Positions 52,179-60,987 of a DNA stretch of 64,000 nucleotides are shown one piece after another. The DNA comes from Sphingobium boeckii (lineage in GTDB: Bacteria; Pseudomonadota; Alphaproteobacteria; Sphingomonadales; Sphingomonadaceae), in NCBI RefSeq assembly GCF_014199215.1, contig NZ_JACIJC010000001.1, forward strand, positions 808,001 through 872,000, in the 5' to 3' direction. A model generated the notes under the pieces. The model saw nothing but the letters and a program-made list of their open reading frames with translations. It searched no databases and was not told where the DNA came from. The translations under genes and the position numbers were made by a program. The number at the start of each line of letters is the position of its first letter. Position 1 is the stretch's first letter.

Positions 52179-54536
52179 TTAGAAGCGGAATGTTCCCGAG
52201 ATGCCGATGGTGCGCACCGAGTCATATCCAAAGGAAGACAGGAAGCTGGCGGTGTTCACCGTCGCATCGATCGGGTCAGCGGCGATATACAGCGGGTAAT
52301 GCTTGTTCGTGCAATTCTTGCAGAAGATCGAGAATTGCATGGCATCAACCTGAACCCCGATGCTTGCACCGAAGATGTCGATCGGTCCGACCGCGGATGC
52401 CGGCGCTTCGTTTATGTTGTAATTGATCGAGGCGCGATGATACCAGTTCCCGTCGATAAAGGCAGATGCCCCGCCGCCGATATCCGTCTCATACTTGGCC
52501 TGGACCGTCGAGGTGAACCGCGGTGTCGTCGGCGTCCGGAAGCCGGACGCGTTGAACGAGCCGATGGTCGAGCATCCCGGTGTGGGCTGTCCCGGATAGC
52601 ATTGCGCGCCTGGGAACGAGCCGAACTTCGAGTCGATATAGGAAGCGTTTGCATTGATCGTCAGCCCGGCGAAGGGCTTGGCAATGACGGTCACCTCGCC
52701 ACCCTTGCTGGTCAGCGACGCGGCATTCTGAATGACGAAGGCGGTAACTGCAGCGTTGAACGATTGGGTCTGGAAGTCGGTGAACTTGCTGTGAAACAGC
52801 GCGACGTTGATAATTAGGCGACGGTCCAGCCAGCTCGACTTGATGCCCGCCTCGATATTTTTCGAAGTCTCCGGCCTGACGACCAGGTTGGACGTCACGG
52901 TCGCGCCATTGTCGTTGACGCCTGGTCCCTTGTAGCCACGGGCGTAGGTGGCGTAGCCCATGACGTCGGGCGTGACCTGGTATTGCAGGCCCGCCTTGTA
53001 GCTGAAATCGGTGTTGCCGAAGGATTGGTCGTATGTCGCACGAACGCCGAGGAATCGAAAATAATTGTTCTGGTTCTGGGCCTGCACCATGTGCAGTTCG
53101 TCGCGGGTGAGGCGGGCACCACCGATCATCATCAGACCATCCGTCAGCTCATAGGTTAGCTGCCCGAAAGCAGCATAGCTCCTGTTGTCGAGGCGGTAAT
53201 CGATGTCACGCCCAATGACGAACAGGTTGCGCGACGCGCATCCGGGAGTGGGGCCGGTACCGACGCAGAAGGGGGCGTTGGGCTGGGCCACCGCTGGCAC
53301 GTTGAAGCTGCCCGATGTCAGGAGCGTCCGGTGCATAGTGGCGTCGAAATAATAGAGCCCCACCTGACCGCCGAGGCGATTGCCCGACGGCAGTGCGAGG
53401 CGCAACTCGTTCGAGAATTGGGTATAGTTCTGATCGACCAGGTTGGTGTTGAGGATGTCGGCCGAAACACGGTCGATATCGAAGCGGGTCGTATCCTTGT
53501 AACGCTTCCATGCGGCGATGTTGCTGATGTTCCAGCCGCCGCCAAGGTCGTAGCTGAGCGTCCCCTGGGCGCCGACGTTCAGACGATCGCGGTAAAATGC
53601 ACCATCGGCGGAGATCAGGAAATTGTTGGAGTTCGCGGTGATGCCGTCGGCCGCCAGGATCGGCCGGATGATCGAGGGGCCTGTTCCCACGGAGGTGAAC
53701 GCGTCGGTCGTCGAACCGCCATGCGATTTCGCATATTCGCCGATCAGATACAGCGACAACCGGTCGCTGAAGTTCGTGAGCAGCTTGGCCCGAATGCCAT
53801 ATTGTCGCTGATCCTCGTCCTGCCGTGCAGCGGTGCGCTTCGTCAGCGTCATGACCGGCTCGGCATAGGAATAGAAGCCGTTGAGCCGAATGGCCGTGTT
53901 GCTGCCGACCGGCAGGTTGATCGTTTCGCGCGCAAGCACATAATTCGCATCGCCGGGAACGCCAGGCTTGCCGCGCGCGCCGGTCTCGACGTTGAAGATG
54001 TTTTCAGTGACTCCGATCTCCGGCTGTCCTGTCACGATGTTCATGAGGCCTGCAGATGCGTTGCGCCCAAACAGCAGACCCTGCGGTCCGTTCAGCACCT
54101 CGACCCGCTGTACGTCGTTGAATAGGTTGATCGCGTAGCCCGGCTGTCCGAGGTTCACATCGTCGATGGCCACGGCAACGCTCGAATCTACCGAGCTGGA
54201 ATTCGCCAGCGTCCCCACGCCACGGATCGAGTAATTCCCCAGCAAACCGATCTGGAGGCTCGGGGCGACCAGCGGAAGCTGATCCAAGCCATTGATATTG
54301 CGATCGCTGAGCGTGTCGGCTGTTACCGCGTTGACCGATAAAGGAACCTTCTGCAAACTCTCGCTCCGCCGCTGCGCGGTGACGATGATTTCACCCATGC
54401 CGGCGCTGTCGTCGGTTGCCTGACCTTCGGCTGTCCCGCTGTCGGCCGATGTGCTGGTCTCTTGTGCCAAAGCCGGCATCGCCAGCAAAAGCATTGCCGT
54501 GCTCGCTGCGAACTTGATCTTCATTGAAACTTTCAT
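52179..54536 (-). CDS. TonB-dependent outer-membrane receptor
   Basis: 785 residues. Signal peptide MKVSMKIKFAASTAMLLLAM to ALAQ, TonB box/plug EIIVTAQRRSESLQKVPLSV, VEVLNGPQGLLFGRNASAGL, a barrel with paired cysteine loops (CYPGQPTPGC) and the terminal ISGTFRF. ATG 54536 follows GGGGAGG. It differs from the 32945/45205 pair and from 14686. It is divergent from the exported amidohydrolase; the shared AT-rich motif lies between them. It probably imports the aromatic or glycosylated substrate of the right-hand cluster. Confidence 0.93.
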   Translation of the reverse strand: MKVSMKIKFAASTAMLLLAMPALAQETSTSADSGTAEGQATDDSAGMGEIIVTAQRRSESLQKVPLSVNAVTADTLSDRNINGLDQLPLVAPSLQIGLLGNYSIRGVGTLANSSSVDSSVAVAIDDVNLGQPGYAINLFNDVQRVEVLNGPQGLLFGRNASAGLMNIVTGQPEIGVTENIFNVETGARGKPGVPGDANYVLARETINLPVGSNTAIRLNGFYSYAEPVMTLTKRTAARQDEDQRQYGIRAKLLTNFSDRLSLYLIGEYAKSHGGSTTDAFTSVGTGPSIIRPILAADGITANSNNFLISADGAFYRDRLNVGAQGTLSYDLGGGWNISNIAAWKRYKDTTRFDIDRVSADILNTNLVDQNYTQFSNELRLALPSGNRLGGQVGLYYFDATMHRTLLTSGSFNVPAVAQPNAPFCVGTGPTPGCASRNLFVIGRDIDYRLDNRSYAAFGQLTYELTDGLMMIGGARLTRDELHMVQAQNQNNYFRFLGVRATYDQSFGNTDFSYKAGLQYQVTPDVMGYATYARGYKGPGVNDNGATVTSNLVVRPETSKNIEAGIKSSWLDRRLIINVALFHSKFTDFQTQSFNAAVTAFVIQNAASLTSKGGEVTVIAKPFAGLTINANASYIDSKFGSFPGAQCYPGQPTPGCSTIGSFNASGFRTPTTPRFTSTVQAKYETDIGGGASAFIDGNWYHRASINYNINEAPASAVGPIDIFGASIGVQVDAMQFSIFCKNCTNKHYPLYIAADPIDATVNTASFLSSFGYDSVRTIGISGTFRF

Positions 54537-54631
54537 GACCTCCCCTTTCAAAGCGCCTCTTCGGGCGCAATTGCAGCCACCACTAATTGGCCTGTCCGAA
54601 CCACCCATTGCCAGACTACATTTTATCGCAC

Positions 54632-54641
54632 AATATATATT
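54632..54641. promoter_or_regulatory. Shared AT-rich motif, site 2 (amidohydrolase / TonB receptor)
   Basis: AATATATATT followed by TTATGACGAAAT, 24 bases before the amidohydrolase start and 96 bases before the divergent receptor start. Confidence 0.5.
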
Positions 54642-54665
54642 TTATGACGAAATCTGGAGAGCGAT

Positions 54666-56213
54666 GTGGGTAAGTGGCAAAAGAGGCTGGCGATAACAGC
54701 GCTGCTGGCACTATGTTCGGGAGCAGCCGCAATCGCATGGTCGCGCGGCCCTAACCGACCGGTTGTCGAATTTCCTATATCCGGACGACTTCGCATCGAA
54801 GGCGTCACTGTTGTCGATCCAAGTGACGGACGCCTGACGCCCAATATGGACATCGAGACGGAATCGGGCAAAATTGTCCGCATTGCGCAGTCAGGAAGTC
54901 AGGGGGCGGACCAAACTGCCAAGCGCGTTGATGGGCACGGCAAGTTTGTCGTGCCCGGTTATAATAACATGCACGCCCATGCGCTCGGTCCAGACGACCC
55001 GTCGGGCGATCTCGCGCTGATGCTGGCCGAGGGAGTGACCGGCTTCAGGCAGATGTCGGGTTCAGACGCGATGTTGCAGGAACGCCGCGAGCACAGGCTG
55101 CCACTGACGCAATATGCCCCAGGACTTCTGGTGATGCCGGGGGCGGTGTTGACTCCATTCAACGCCGGTTCGCCGGACGAAGCGCGGCGTGAGGTGACGA
55201 AGCAGAAAGCGGAGGGTGCCGACTTCATCAAAGTGGCGCTCGTCTCTCCCGAGGTGTTCTGGGCGACCCTCAAGGCGGCAAGCGAGGCGGGGCTTCCGGT
55301 GGTTGGCCATTTGCAGCCGGGAGTAGATCCCTTCCGTGCCTCGCGGGACGGTTTCCACGCGATCGAACATCTCGGTCCTGGCGACCCCATTTGGATTGCG
55401 TGCTCGAGCAATAGGGATGCGCTGTTCGCAGAGTCCGCCGCCCATCCGGCGATGAAGGCTCCGCCGTTCAAGATCCCGTTTCTTGAGACGATCGTGATGC
55501 GTCGGCTCAAGAAGGTGCTGATCAACCCGGCCGCCTTCGCCGAACCGGCCGAGGTGGCGCGGCTTCAGCGGGCGCTCGACAGCTACGATGCGGATCGCTG
55601 CAAAGCGATGGCGGAGGAATTCGCGCGGCAGCAGGTCTGGAGCGTTCCAACGCTGGTACGGTTGAGGACGCAGCAATTGGCGGACGATCCAGCCTATTTC
55701 AGCGATCCGACCCTGCACTACATGCCCCAGGCCAATATCGACCGGTGGAAGGACGTTACCAAGAGCTTCAACGCGTTACCGGCTCCGATGCTCGCGACGT
55801 ACCATGCCACATACGCACGTAACCTCACGCTCACCAAATTGCTTTCCGACTCCGGCGTATTGATGTTGGCCGGCACAGACAGCGGTGAACTTGCGGGGCC
55901 GGGGATGACGCTCCAGCAGGAGTTCGTGGAATTGGCACGCGCGGGGCTCACACCGCTCAAGATATTGCAAATGACAACGGTTCTTCCGGCACGCTTCCTC
56001 AACCGGGAACGCTCGATGGGGTTGGTCGCGGCCGGGTATGACGCAAATCTGGTGCTTCTGGATGCCAACCCGCTCGAAAGCGCTGCCAATCTGGGCAAGG
56101 TCGCCGGCGTTGTGCGTGCCGGATTCTACTATTCTGCCAGAGACCTTCAGGCGCTCCGCGACCGGGTCGCAAAGACGCACGGCATACTTGGGCAGGCTGA
56201 GCCCGGCCGGTAA
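54666..56213 (+). CDS. Membrane-anchored or exported amidohydrolase (imidazolonepropionase-like)
   Basis: 515 residues. A hydrophobic N-terminus (RLAITALLALCSGAAAIAW) acts as signal or anchor. The catalytic barrel has His103-x-His105 (NMHAHA), a Lys in FIKVAL suited to metal bridging, His in VVGHLQP and AIEHLG, and the Asp in AGTDSG; a composite beta-sandwich is formed by both termini (KFVVPGY and ANLVLLDANPL). The start is GTG 54666 behind GGAGAG. This class hydrolyses amides, lactones or carbamates. It is divergent from the TonB receptor and precedes the FAH operon by about 100 bases. Confidence 0.87.
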   Translation: MGKWQKRLAITALLALCSGAAAIAWSRGPNRPVVEFPISGRLRIEGVTVVDPSDGRLTPNMDIETESGKIVRIAQSGSQGADQTAKRVDGHGKFVVPGYNNMHAHALGPDDPSGDLALMLAEGVTGFRQMSGSDAMLQERREHRLPLTQYAPGLLVMPGAVLTPFNAGSPDEARREVTKQKAEGADFIKVALVSPEVFWATLKAASEAGLPVVGHLQPGVDPFRASRDGFHAIEHLGPGDPIWIACSSNRDALFAESAAHPAMKAPPFKIPFLETIVMRRLKKVLINPAAFAEPAEVARLQRALDSYDADRCKAMAEEFARQQVWSVPTLVRLRTQQLADDPAYFSDPTLHYMPQANIDRWKDVTKSFNALPAPMLATYHATYARNLTLTKLLSDSGVLMLAGTDSGELAGPGMTLQQEFVELARAGLTPLKILQMTTVLPARFLNRERSMGLVAAGYDANLVLLDANPLESAANLGKVAGVVRAGFYYSARDLQALRDRVAKTHGILGQAEPGR

Positions 56214-56239
56214 CCGCACACATGACCAACGAAGAAAAA

Positions 56240-56248
56240 AAATATATT
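56240..56248. promoter_or_regulatory. Shared AT-rich motif, site 3 (upstream of FAH operon)
   Basis: AAATATATT followed by GCTTATGAAAATATAG, 65 bases before the FAH start at 56314. Confidence 0.5.
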
Positions 56249-56313
56249 GCTTATGAAAATATAGCGCGGCAAGGATGCGGCACAGAGCGTATCGTGCTCA
56301 ATGGGAGGATCAA

Positions 56314-57180
56314 ATGCGGTTGTTGCGGTTTCAGGATACCAATGGTCCGCGGCTGGGCGCGGTCAAAGGCAATGGCGTGGTCCCGCTTGGCGCGCTGGCA
56401 GATCGCTATCCCACGATGCTGTCGCTGATCGCCGGCGGCGACACAGCGCTCGCGGCGGTGCGCGCGATCCTCGATTCCACTAATCCTGTTCTCGAAATCG
56501 AGAAGGTGTCGCTCCTCGCGCCGATCGAACGCCCCGGCAAATTCCTCGCGATTGGCATGAATTATCGCAAGCATATCGAAGAGGCCAAACGACTCGGTCA
56601 ACCCGTGCCGACCAATCAGTTCTGGTTCAACAAGCAGACAAGCTGTGTGGCCGGACCCTATGACGATACCGATCCCGGCATGAGTGAAGCACTCGATTAC
56701 GAAGTTGAACTGGGCGTGGTCATCGGCCGGCCCGCCAAGCATGTGACGGTTGATCAGGCCAAGGATCATGTCTTCGGCTATCTCGTCTGCAACGATGTCT
56801 CCGCGCGCGACTGGCAAAGGCATTCGCCCACCTTCACCATCGGCAAGTCGTTCGATACGCATGGCCCGATCGGTCCGTGGATCGTCACTGCCGATGAGAT
56901 CGCCGATCCGCATACGCTCGGGCTGCGCAGCTTCGTCAATGGAGAAGCGCGCCAGGACGGCAATACCAGTGAACTGGTTTACAATATCTGGGAGCAGATT
57001 GCCTATCTCTCTTCAGCGCTTACGCTCGAATCCGGCGATCTGCTTGCTACCGGAACCCCGGACGGGGTGGGCGTGGCGATGACCCCACCAAGCTTTCTGC
57101 AGCCGGGCGATGTGGTCCGGTGCGAAATCGATGGAGTGGGCGCTATCGAAAACAAAGTTGTCGCTGCGACGCGGCCATAA
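56314..57180 (+). CDS. Fumarylacetoacetate hydrolase (FAH) family protein
   Basis: 288 residues: AIGMNYRKHIEEA, the metal site LDYEVELGVVIG, CNDVSARDWQ and SGDLLATGTPDGVG. Typical activities are hydrolysis of acylpyruvates, ring-cleavage products or fumarylacetoacetate. ATG 56314 follows GGGAGGA; an upstream in-frame start is unsupported. It leads an operon with the FAD monooxygenase (21 bases later) and the AAHS transporter. Together with the extradiol enzyme at 49618 it could hydrolyse the ring-opened diketo acid. Confidence 0.92.
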   Translation: MRLLRFQDTNGPRLGAVKGNGVVPLGALADRYPTMLSLIAGGDTALAAVRAILDSTNPVLEIEKVSLLAPIERPGKFLAIGMNYRKHIEEAKRLGQPVPTNQFWFNKQTSCVAGPYDDTDPGMSEALDYEVELGVVIGRPAKHVTVDQAKDHVFGYLVCNDVSARDWQRHSPTFTIGKSFDTHGPIGPWIVTADEIADPHTLGLRSFVNGEARQDGNTSELVYNIWEQIAYLSSALTLESGDLLATGTPDGVGVAMTPPSFLQPGDVVRCEIDGVGAIENKVVAATRP

Positions 57181-57201
57181 GATCGAAATTGGAGAGTGTC
57201 A

Positions 57202-58827
57202 GTGCCGTCACCAGTGTCGCGCGAATGCGAGGTTCTCATCATCGGGGCGGGGCCGGCCGGCCTTGCTGCTGCAATCGAACTGGGGCTGCGCGGCATTCGT
57301 GTCCTCGTTGTCGAGCGGAACGCGCGCGCTGGGGTTGCGCCGCGGGCGAAGACAACCAATGTTCGTACCCGCACGCATCTTCGCCGCTGGGGCATTGCCG
57401 ACCGGCTGGCTGAGGAGTCGCCGTTCGGGATCGATTATCCCAACGACATGATTTTCCTGACGCGGATTGGCGACGGCGGGCAGGTGCTCGCGCGATTCGA
57501 TAATGCCTTCAACGCGGCACCGGCACGTTCCGATCTCTACCCCGAGCACGCCCAGTGGATTCCGCAATATACGCTTGAAAAGGTGCTGCTCGAGAAGGCG
57601 CGGTCGTTGCCTTCGGTCGAAATACGCTTTGACACGCAGTTTCTCAGCGCCAGTCAGGACGAGGATGCCGTCCATGCGCAGATCGAATCGCAAGGCGAGA
57701 AATCCGATATCGTCTCGCGCTATTTGATCGGTGCCGATGGCGCGCGTAGCGCGGTCCGCGATTTGATCGGTGCCAAGATGGAGGGCCGTCACGGCCTGTC
57801 CCGCAGCTACAATATCATTTTCCGTGCGCCAGGGCTTGCTCAAGCGCACGGCTTCGGTCCTGCTTCGGTCTATTGGCAGATCGGCAAAGCCGGGTTCAGT
57901 GCGCTCGGCCCCATGGACCGCGACGATATCTGGTTCTTTGGCCCGGCAATCGGGATGGAGGCCACGCTCACGCACGAGCAGGCCGCGGCGATGATCCGCG
58001 ACCGCACCGGCATCGACCTGGAGTATGAGATTCTGAGCGCTGACGCCTGGTTCGCCAGCGAATTGCTTGCCGATCATTATTCTGATCGCCGTATCATCCT
58101 TGCCGGTGACGCGTGCCATCTTCATCCGCCGTTCGGCGGATATGGCATGAATATGGGGATCGGAGACGGTGTCGATCTCGGCTGGAAGATCGCCGGGACA
58201 CTGCAAGGCTGGGGCGGACCAGCGCTCGTCGCGAGCTACGAAGCCGAGCGTCGCCCGGTCCACCGCGCCGTGATCACCGAAGCAGTCGCCAATCTTGGCG
58301 TTGCTGCGTCGTCTCTTCCCCCGGAAATCGAGGACGATTCCCCCTTGGGCGCTGGCATCCGCGCCAAGGTGGGTGGCATGATCCAGGCGACCAAGGGCCG
58401 CGAGTTCCACACGCTGGGGACGGTGCTGGGTCTCGGTTACGAGGATTCTCCGGTCATTTGCGGCGAAGCCGGCCCGCCGCCGGAGCATCAAACGCAAGTC
58501 TATACGCCGACTGCGCGACCGGGCTATCTCGCGCCGCATGTTTGGCTGGATGATGGCCGCTCGCTCTATGATTGCTTCGGGCTGGGATTCACATTGATCG
58601 CCGATGTCGCAGCCGATCCCGCCGACGTGAAAAGCGCTGTCGCCGACGCTCGAGCATTGGGGGTGCCGCTAGACGTGGTTCGGCCGGATGGCGTAGACAT
58701 CGCAGGCTTGTTCGAGGCCAAACTGGTATTGATCCGACCGGATCAGCATGTCGCCTGGCGCGGTGAACGCTGGGGGGATGCGCTGCGCGTCGCAACTGGC
58801 CTGGGCGTATCCGAGACCCTGGCATGA
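57202..58827 (+). CDS. FAD-dependent aromatic monooxygenase (PheA/TfdB/MhpA type)
   Basis: About 541 residues in three parts: the dinucleotide motif IIGAGPAGLAAAIELGLRG (near 11), the DG motif YLIGADGARSAVRD (near 174), and the GD motif RRIILAGDACHLHPPFGGYGMNMG (near 300). A thioredoxin-like C-terminal domain as in phenol hydroxylases follows. GTG 57202 lies five bases after GGAGAG; GTG 57196 is an alternative. It inserts one oxygen atom into an activated (phenolic) ring using NAD(P)H. Its stop overlaps the transporter start (ATGA). Confidence 0.92.
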   Translation: MPSPVSRECEVLIIGAGPAGLAAAIELGLRGIRVLVVERNARAGVAPRAKTTNVRTRTHLRRWGIADRLAEESPFGIDYPNDMIFLTRIGDGGQVLARFDNAFNAAPARSDLYPEHAQWIPQYTLEKVLLEKARSLPSVEIRFDTQFLSASQDEDAVHAQIESQGEKSDIVSRYLIGADGARSAVRDLIGAKMEGRHGLSRSYNIIFRAPGLAQAHGFGPASVYWQIGKAGFSALGPMDRDDIWFFGPAIGMEATLTHEQAAAMIRDRTGIDLEYEILSADAWFASELLADHYSDRRIILAGDACHLHPPFGGYGMNMGIGDGVDLGWKIAGTLQGWGGPALVASYEAERRPVHRAVITEAVANLGVAASSLPPEIEDDSPLGAGIRAKVGGMIQATKGREFHTLGTVLGLGYEDSPVICGEAGPPPEHQTQVYTPTARPGYLAPHVWLDDGRSLYDCFGLGFTLIADVAADPADVKSAVADARALGVPLDVVRPDGVDIAGLFEAKLVLIRPDQHVAWRGERWGDALRVATGLGVSETLA

Positions 58828-60128
58828 GCGCCGAGGCGCTGCGTCGACAAATCGACGAAGCGCCGATGAGTTCTCTGCAAGAGCGGGTAATCGCGATCAC
58901 ATTGCTGCTGTCGATGCTCGACGGCTATGATGTGCTGGCGATGACGTTCGTCGCGCCGGCGCTGACGCGCGACTGGGAAATCGGCAAAGCCGCATTGGGC
59001 GGCGTTCTCGCGGCCGGGCTGGCGGGGATGGCGATCGGATCTCTGGCCATCGCGCCGTTGGCAGATGTCTTTGGTCGCCGCAAACTTGTGTTCGCGGCGC
59101 TCGGTTTGATGGCGATCGGGTCTCTCCTATCGGCATTTTCCGCGTCGCTTGGGCAGCTTGCGGCGTGGCGCGTGGTGACCGGACTTGGCGTCGGTGCCTG
59201 CGTCGCGGTGATCAGCCCGCTTGCTGCCGAATTCTCCAATGGCCGCCGCCGGCCGCTGGCGCTCGCGCTCACCGCACTGGGCTATCCTGCCGGTGGCCTG
59301 ATTGGTGGGCTGCTTGCGGCGTTTCTCCTCCACGTCGCCGACTGGCGCGCCGTGTTCCTTGCCGGCTTCGTTTTTGCCGCGCTGCTGGTGCCTGTTGTTC
59401 TGATCGCACTGCCTGAATCCTTCGCTTTCCTGATCGGCGGACGGCGTCCGGACAGTCTGGCAAGACTCAACGCGTTGTTGATGCGTTGCGGCCAGCCGGC
59501 ACTTGCATCACTGCCGGATCCCGCCCCGCGTCACATGCGTGGCTATCGCGGCGTGTTTGCACCCGAGCAGCGCATCGCGACGATCCGACTGGCCGCAATC
59601 AACATATTTCATGCCGCCGCAGCCTATTTCGTCCTGAGCTGGCTGCCGCAGATGGTCGCTGACGCGGGCTTTGCTCCCTCCGCCGCAAGTCTGGCGTCCG
59701 CTGCATCGAGCCTGACCGGCATTGCCGGAGGACTCATGCTCGGTGCCTATGCGCAGCGCGGCGGCGTGAAGGGGCTCACCATCATCGCCATCCTGTGCCT
59801 TGCCGGCGCGATCGTGGCCTTCGGGGTTGCGCCCGCCAATCTGCTGGCCCTGACGATGCTGGCCGCATCGTGCGGCTTCGCATTGTTTGCTGGCACTGCC
59901 GGCTTATTTTCCATCATCGCACTGAGCTTTCCGGACGCGGCACGCGCTTCGGGGACCGGCTTCGTCGTAGGCGTTGGGCGCATATCGAGCGCGGTCGCCC
60001 CGTTGCTCGCCGGCTGGCTGTTCTCGATCGGCTGGGGGCGGGCCGAAGTGTCGCTCGTATTTGCGATCTGCTCGGTCGCCGCTGGCGCTCTGCTTCTCAT
60101 CCACTCCATCCGCCGAACGCTGGCCTGA
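58824..60128 (+). CDS. MFS transporter, aromatic acid:H+ symporter (AAHS) type
   Basis: 434 residues, twelve predicted membrane helices, with SMLDGYDVLAMTFVAPAL in helix 1 and DVFGRRK (motif A) between helices 2 and 3, as in PcaK/BenK-type importers. ATG 58824 overlaps the monooxygenase stop by four bases, so transporter and hydroxylase are made together. It likely brings the phenolic acid substrate of that hydroxylase into the cytoplasm. Confidence 0.92.
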   Translation: MSAEALRRQIDEAPMSSLQERVIAITLLLSMLDGYDVLAMTFVAPALTRDWEIGKAALGGVLAAGLAGMAIGSLAIAPLADVFGRRKLVFAALGLMAIGSLLSAFSASLGQLAAWRVVTGLGVGACVAVISPLAAEFSNGRRRPLALALTALGYPAGGLIGGLLAAFLLHVADWRAVFLAGFVFAALLVPVVLIALPESFAFLIGGRRPDSLARLNALLMRCGQPALASLPDPAPRHMRGYRGVFAPEQRIATIRLAAINIFHAAAAYFVLSWLPQMVADAGFAPSAASLASAASSLTGIAGGLMLGAYAQRGGVKGLTIIAILCLAGAIVAFGVAPANLLALTMLAASCGFALFAGTAGLFSIIALSFPDAARASGTGFVVGVGRISSAVAPLLAGWLFSIGWGRAEVSLVFAICSVAAGALLLIHSIRRTLA

Positions 60129-60173
60129 ACTTGGGACATTGCGATACGACGGCAATTGCGACTAAAAACGGTT

Positions 60174-60887
60174 ATGCTTCAGATTATAGATATTCCGGCG
60201 CTCGAAAGCGAAGGTCCCCGTAGCCAGGCCACCCTGGCATACGAAGTCATCCGATCGGACATTCTGAACGGGCGGCATCTGCCAGAGAGAAAGCTCAAGA
60301 TCCAGGAACTGGCGGTGGAGCTTGACGTCAGCCCTGGCGCCGTTCGCGAGGCGCTGTCACGCCTTGTGCCCGAACAACTCGTCGTGTCGCGCGACCAGCG
60401 AGGCTTCGTTGTCGCGCCGCTGTCGATCGCCGACTTGATCGACCTCACCGATCTTCGGTGCGAGATCGAAGCGGTCGCGTTACGCCGCTCCGTCGAGCGT
60501 GCCGATCGCGATTGGGAGGCCAACATTCTTGCTGCCGAGCATCGGCTGCGCGGCCAGGTCGTCGTTATCGGCACTGACGAACCCAAGCTCAATCCTGCCT
60601 GGGTCCAGACTCATGCCGCATTTCACACCGCGCTGGTGAGCGCGTGCGGCAGCCGGAGACTGTTGGCGCTCCATGCCCAGCTTTACGAACAATCGGAGCG
60701 CTATCGCGGGCTGTCGCTGCATGTCGAAGCCCCACGCAACGTGTCCGACGAGCATAGCGACATCGTCAAAATGGCGCTTGCGCGCGATGCCGAGAACCTG
60801 ATCCGGACAACAATCGAGCATCTGCGCAAGACCACCGCCCTGATCGTGGCCGCCGCATCGAAAGAAGCCATCGTACCCAGTGCATAA
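60174..60887 (+). CDS. GntR family regulator, FadR/FCD subfamily
   Basis: 237 residues. The winged HTH spans about 20-80 (LKIQELAVELDVSPGAVREA is the recognition part). The FCD ligand domain follows with the metal-binding Asp/His pattern (THAAFHTALVSACGSRRL and later DEHSDIVKMAL). Such regulators sense acids from the pathway they control. The start ATG 60174 lacks a strong ribosome site; TTG 60156 is possible. It lies inside the right-hand cluster and is the best candidate for binding the AT-rich motif shared by four units, which is an inference. Confidence 0.9.
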   Translation: MLQIIDIPALESEGPRSQATLAYEVIRSDILNGRHLPERKLKIQELAVELDVSPGAVREALSRLVPEQLVVSRDQRGFVVAPLSIADLIDLTDLRCEIEAVALRRSVERADRDWEANILAAEHRLRGQVVVIGTDEPKLNPAWVQTHAAFHTALVSACGSRRLLALHAQLYEQSERYRGLSLHVEAPRNVSDEHSDIVKMALARDAENLIRTTIEHLRKTTALIVAAASKEAIVPSA

Positions 60888-60889
60888 TT

Positions 60890-60898
60890 AAATATATT
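60890..60898. promoter_or_regulatory. Shared AT-rich motif, site 4 (upstream of CoA ligase)
   Basis: AAATATATT followed by AATGCAAAAAATATTG, directly after the GntR stop and 89 bases before the ligase start at 60988. Confidence 0.5.
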
Positions 60899-60987
60899 AA
60901 TGCAAAAAATATTGATTTTCTTGATGCGGTGTTGAAGAGCGTGCTTCCAAGAAGCCGATGGCGGCACCGTGGAAGAGGACCGTGAGC

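Noticed and set aside
57208-58539. 443-codon minus-strand open frame opposite the FAD monooxygenase
   Set aside because: Shadow of a gene with all three flavoprotein motifs; no ribosome site and no recognisable fold.
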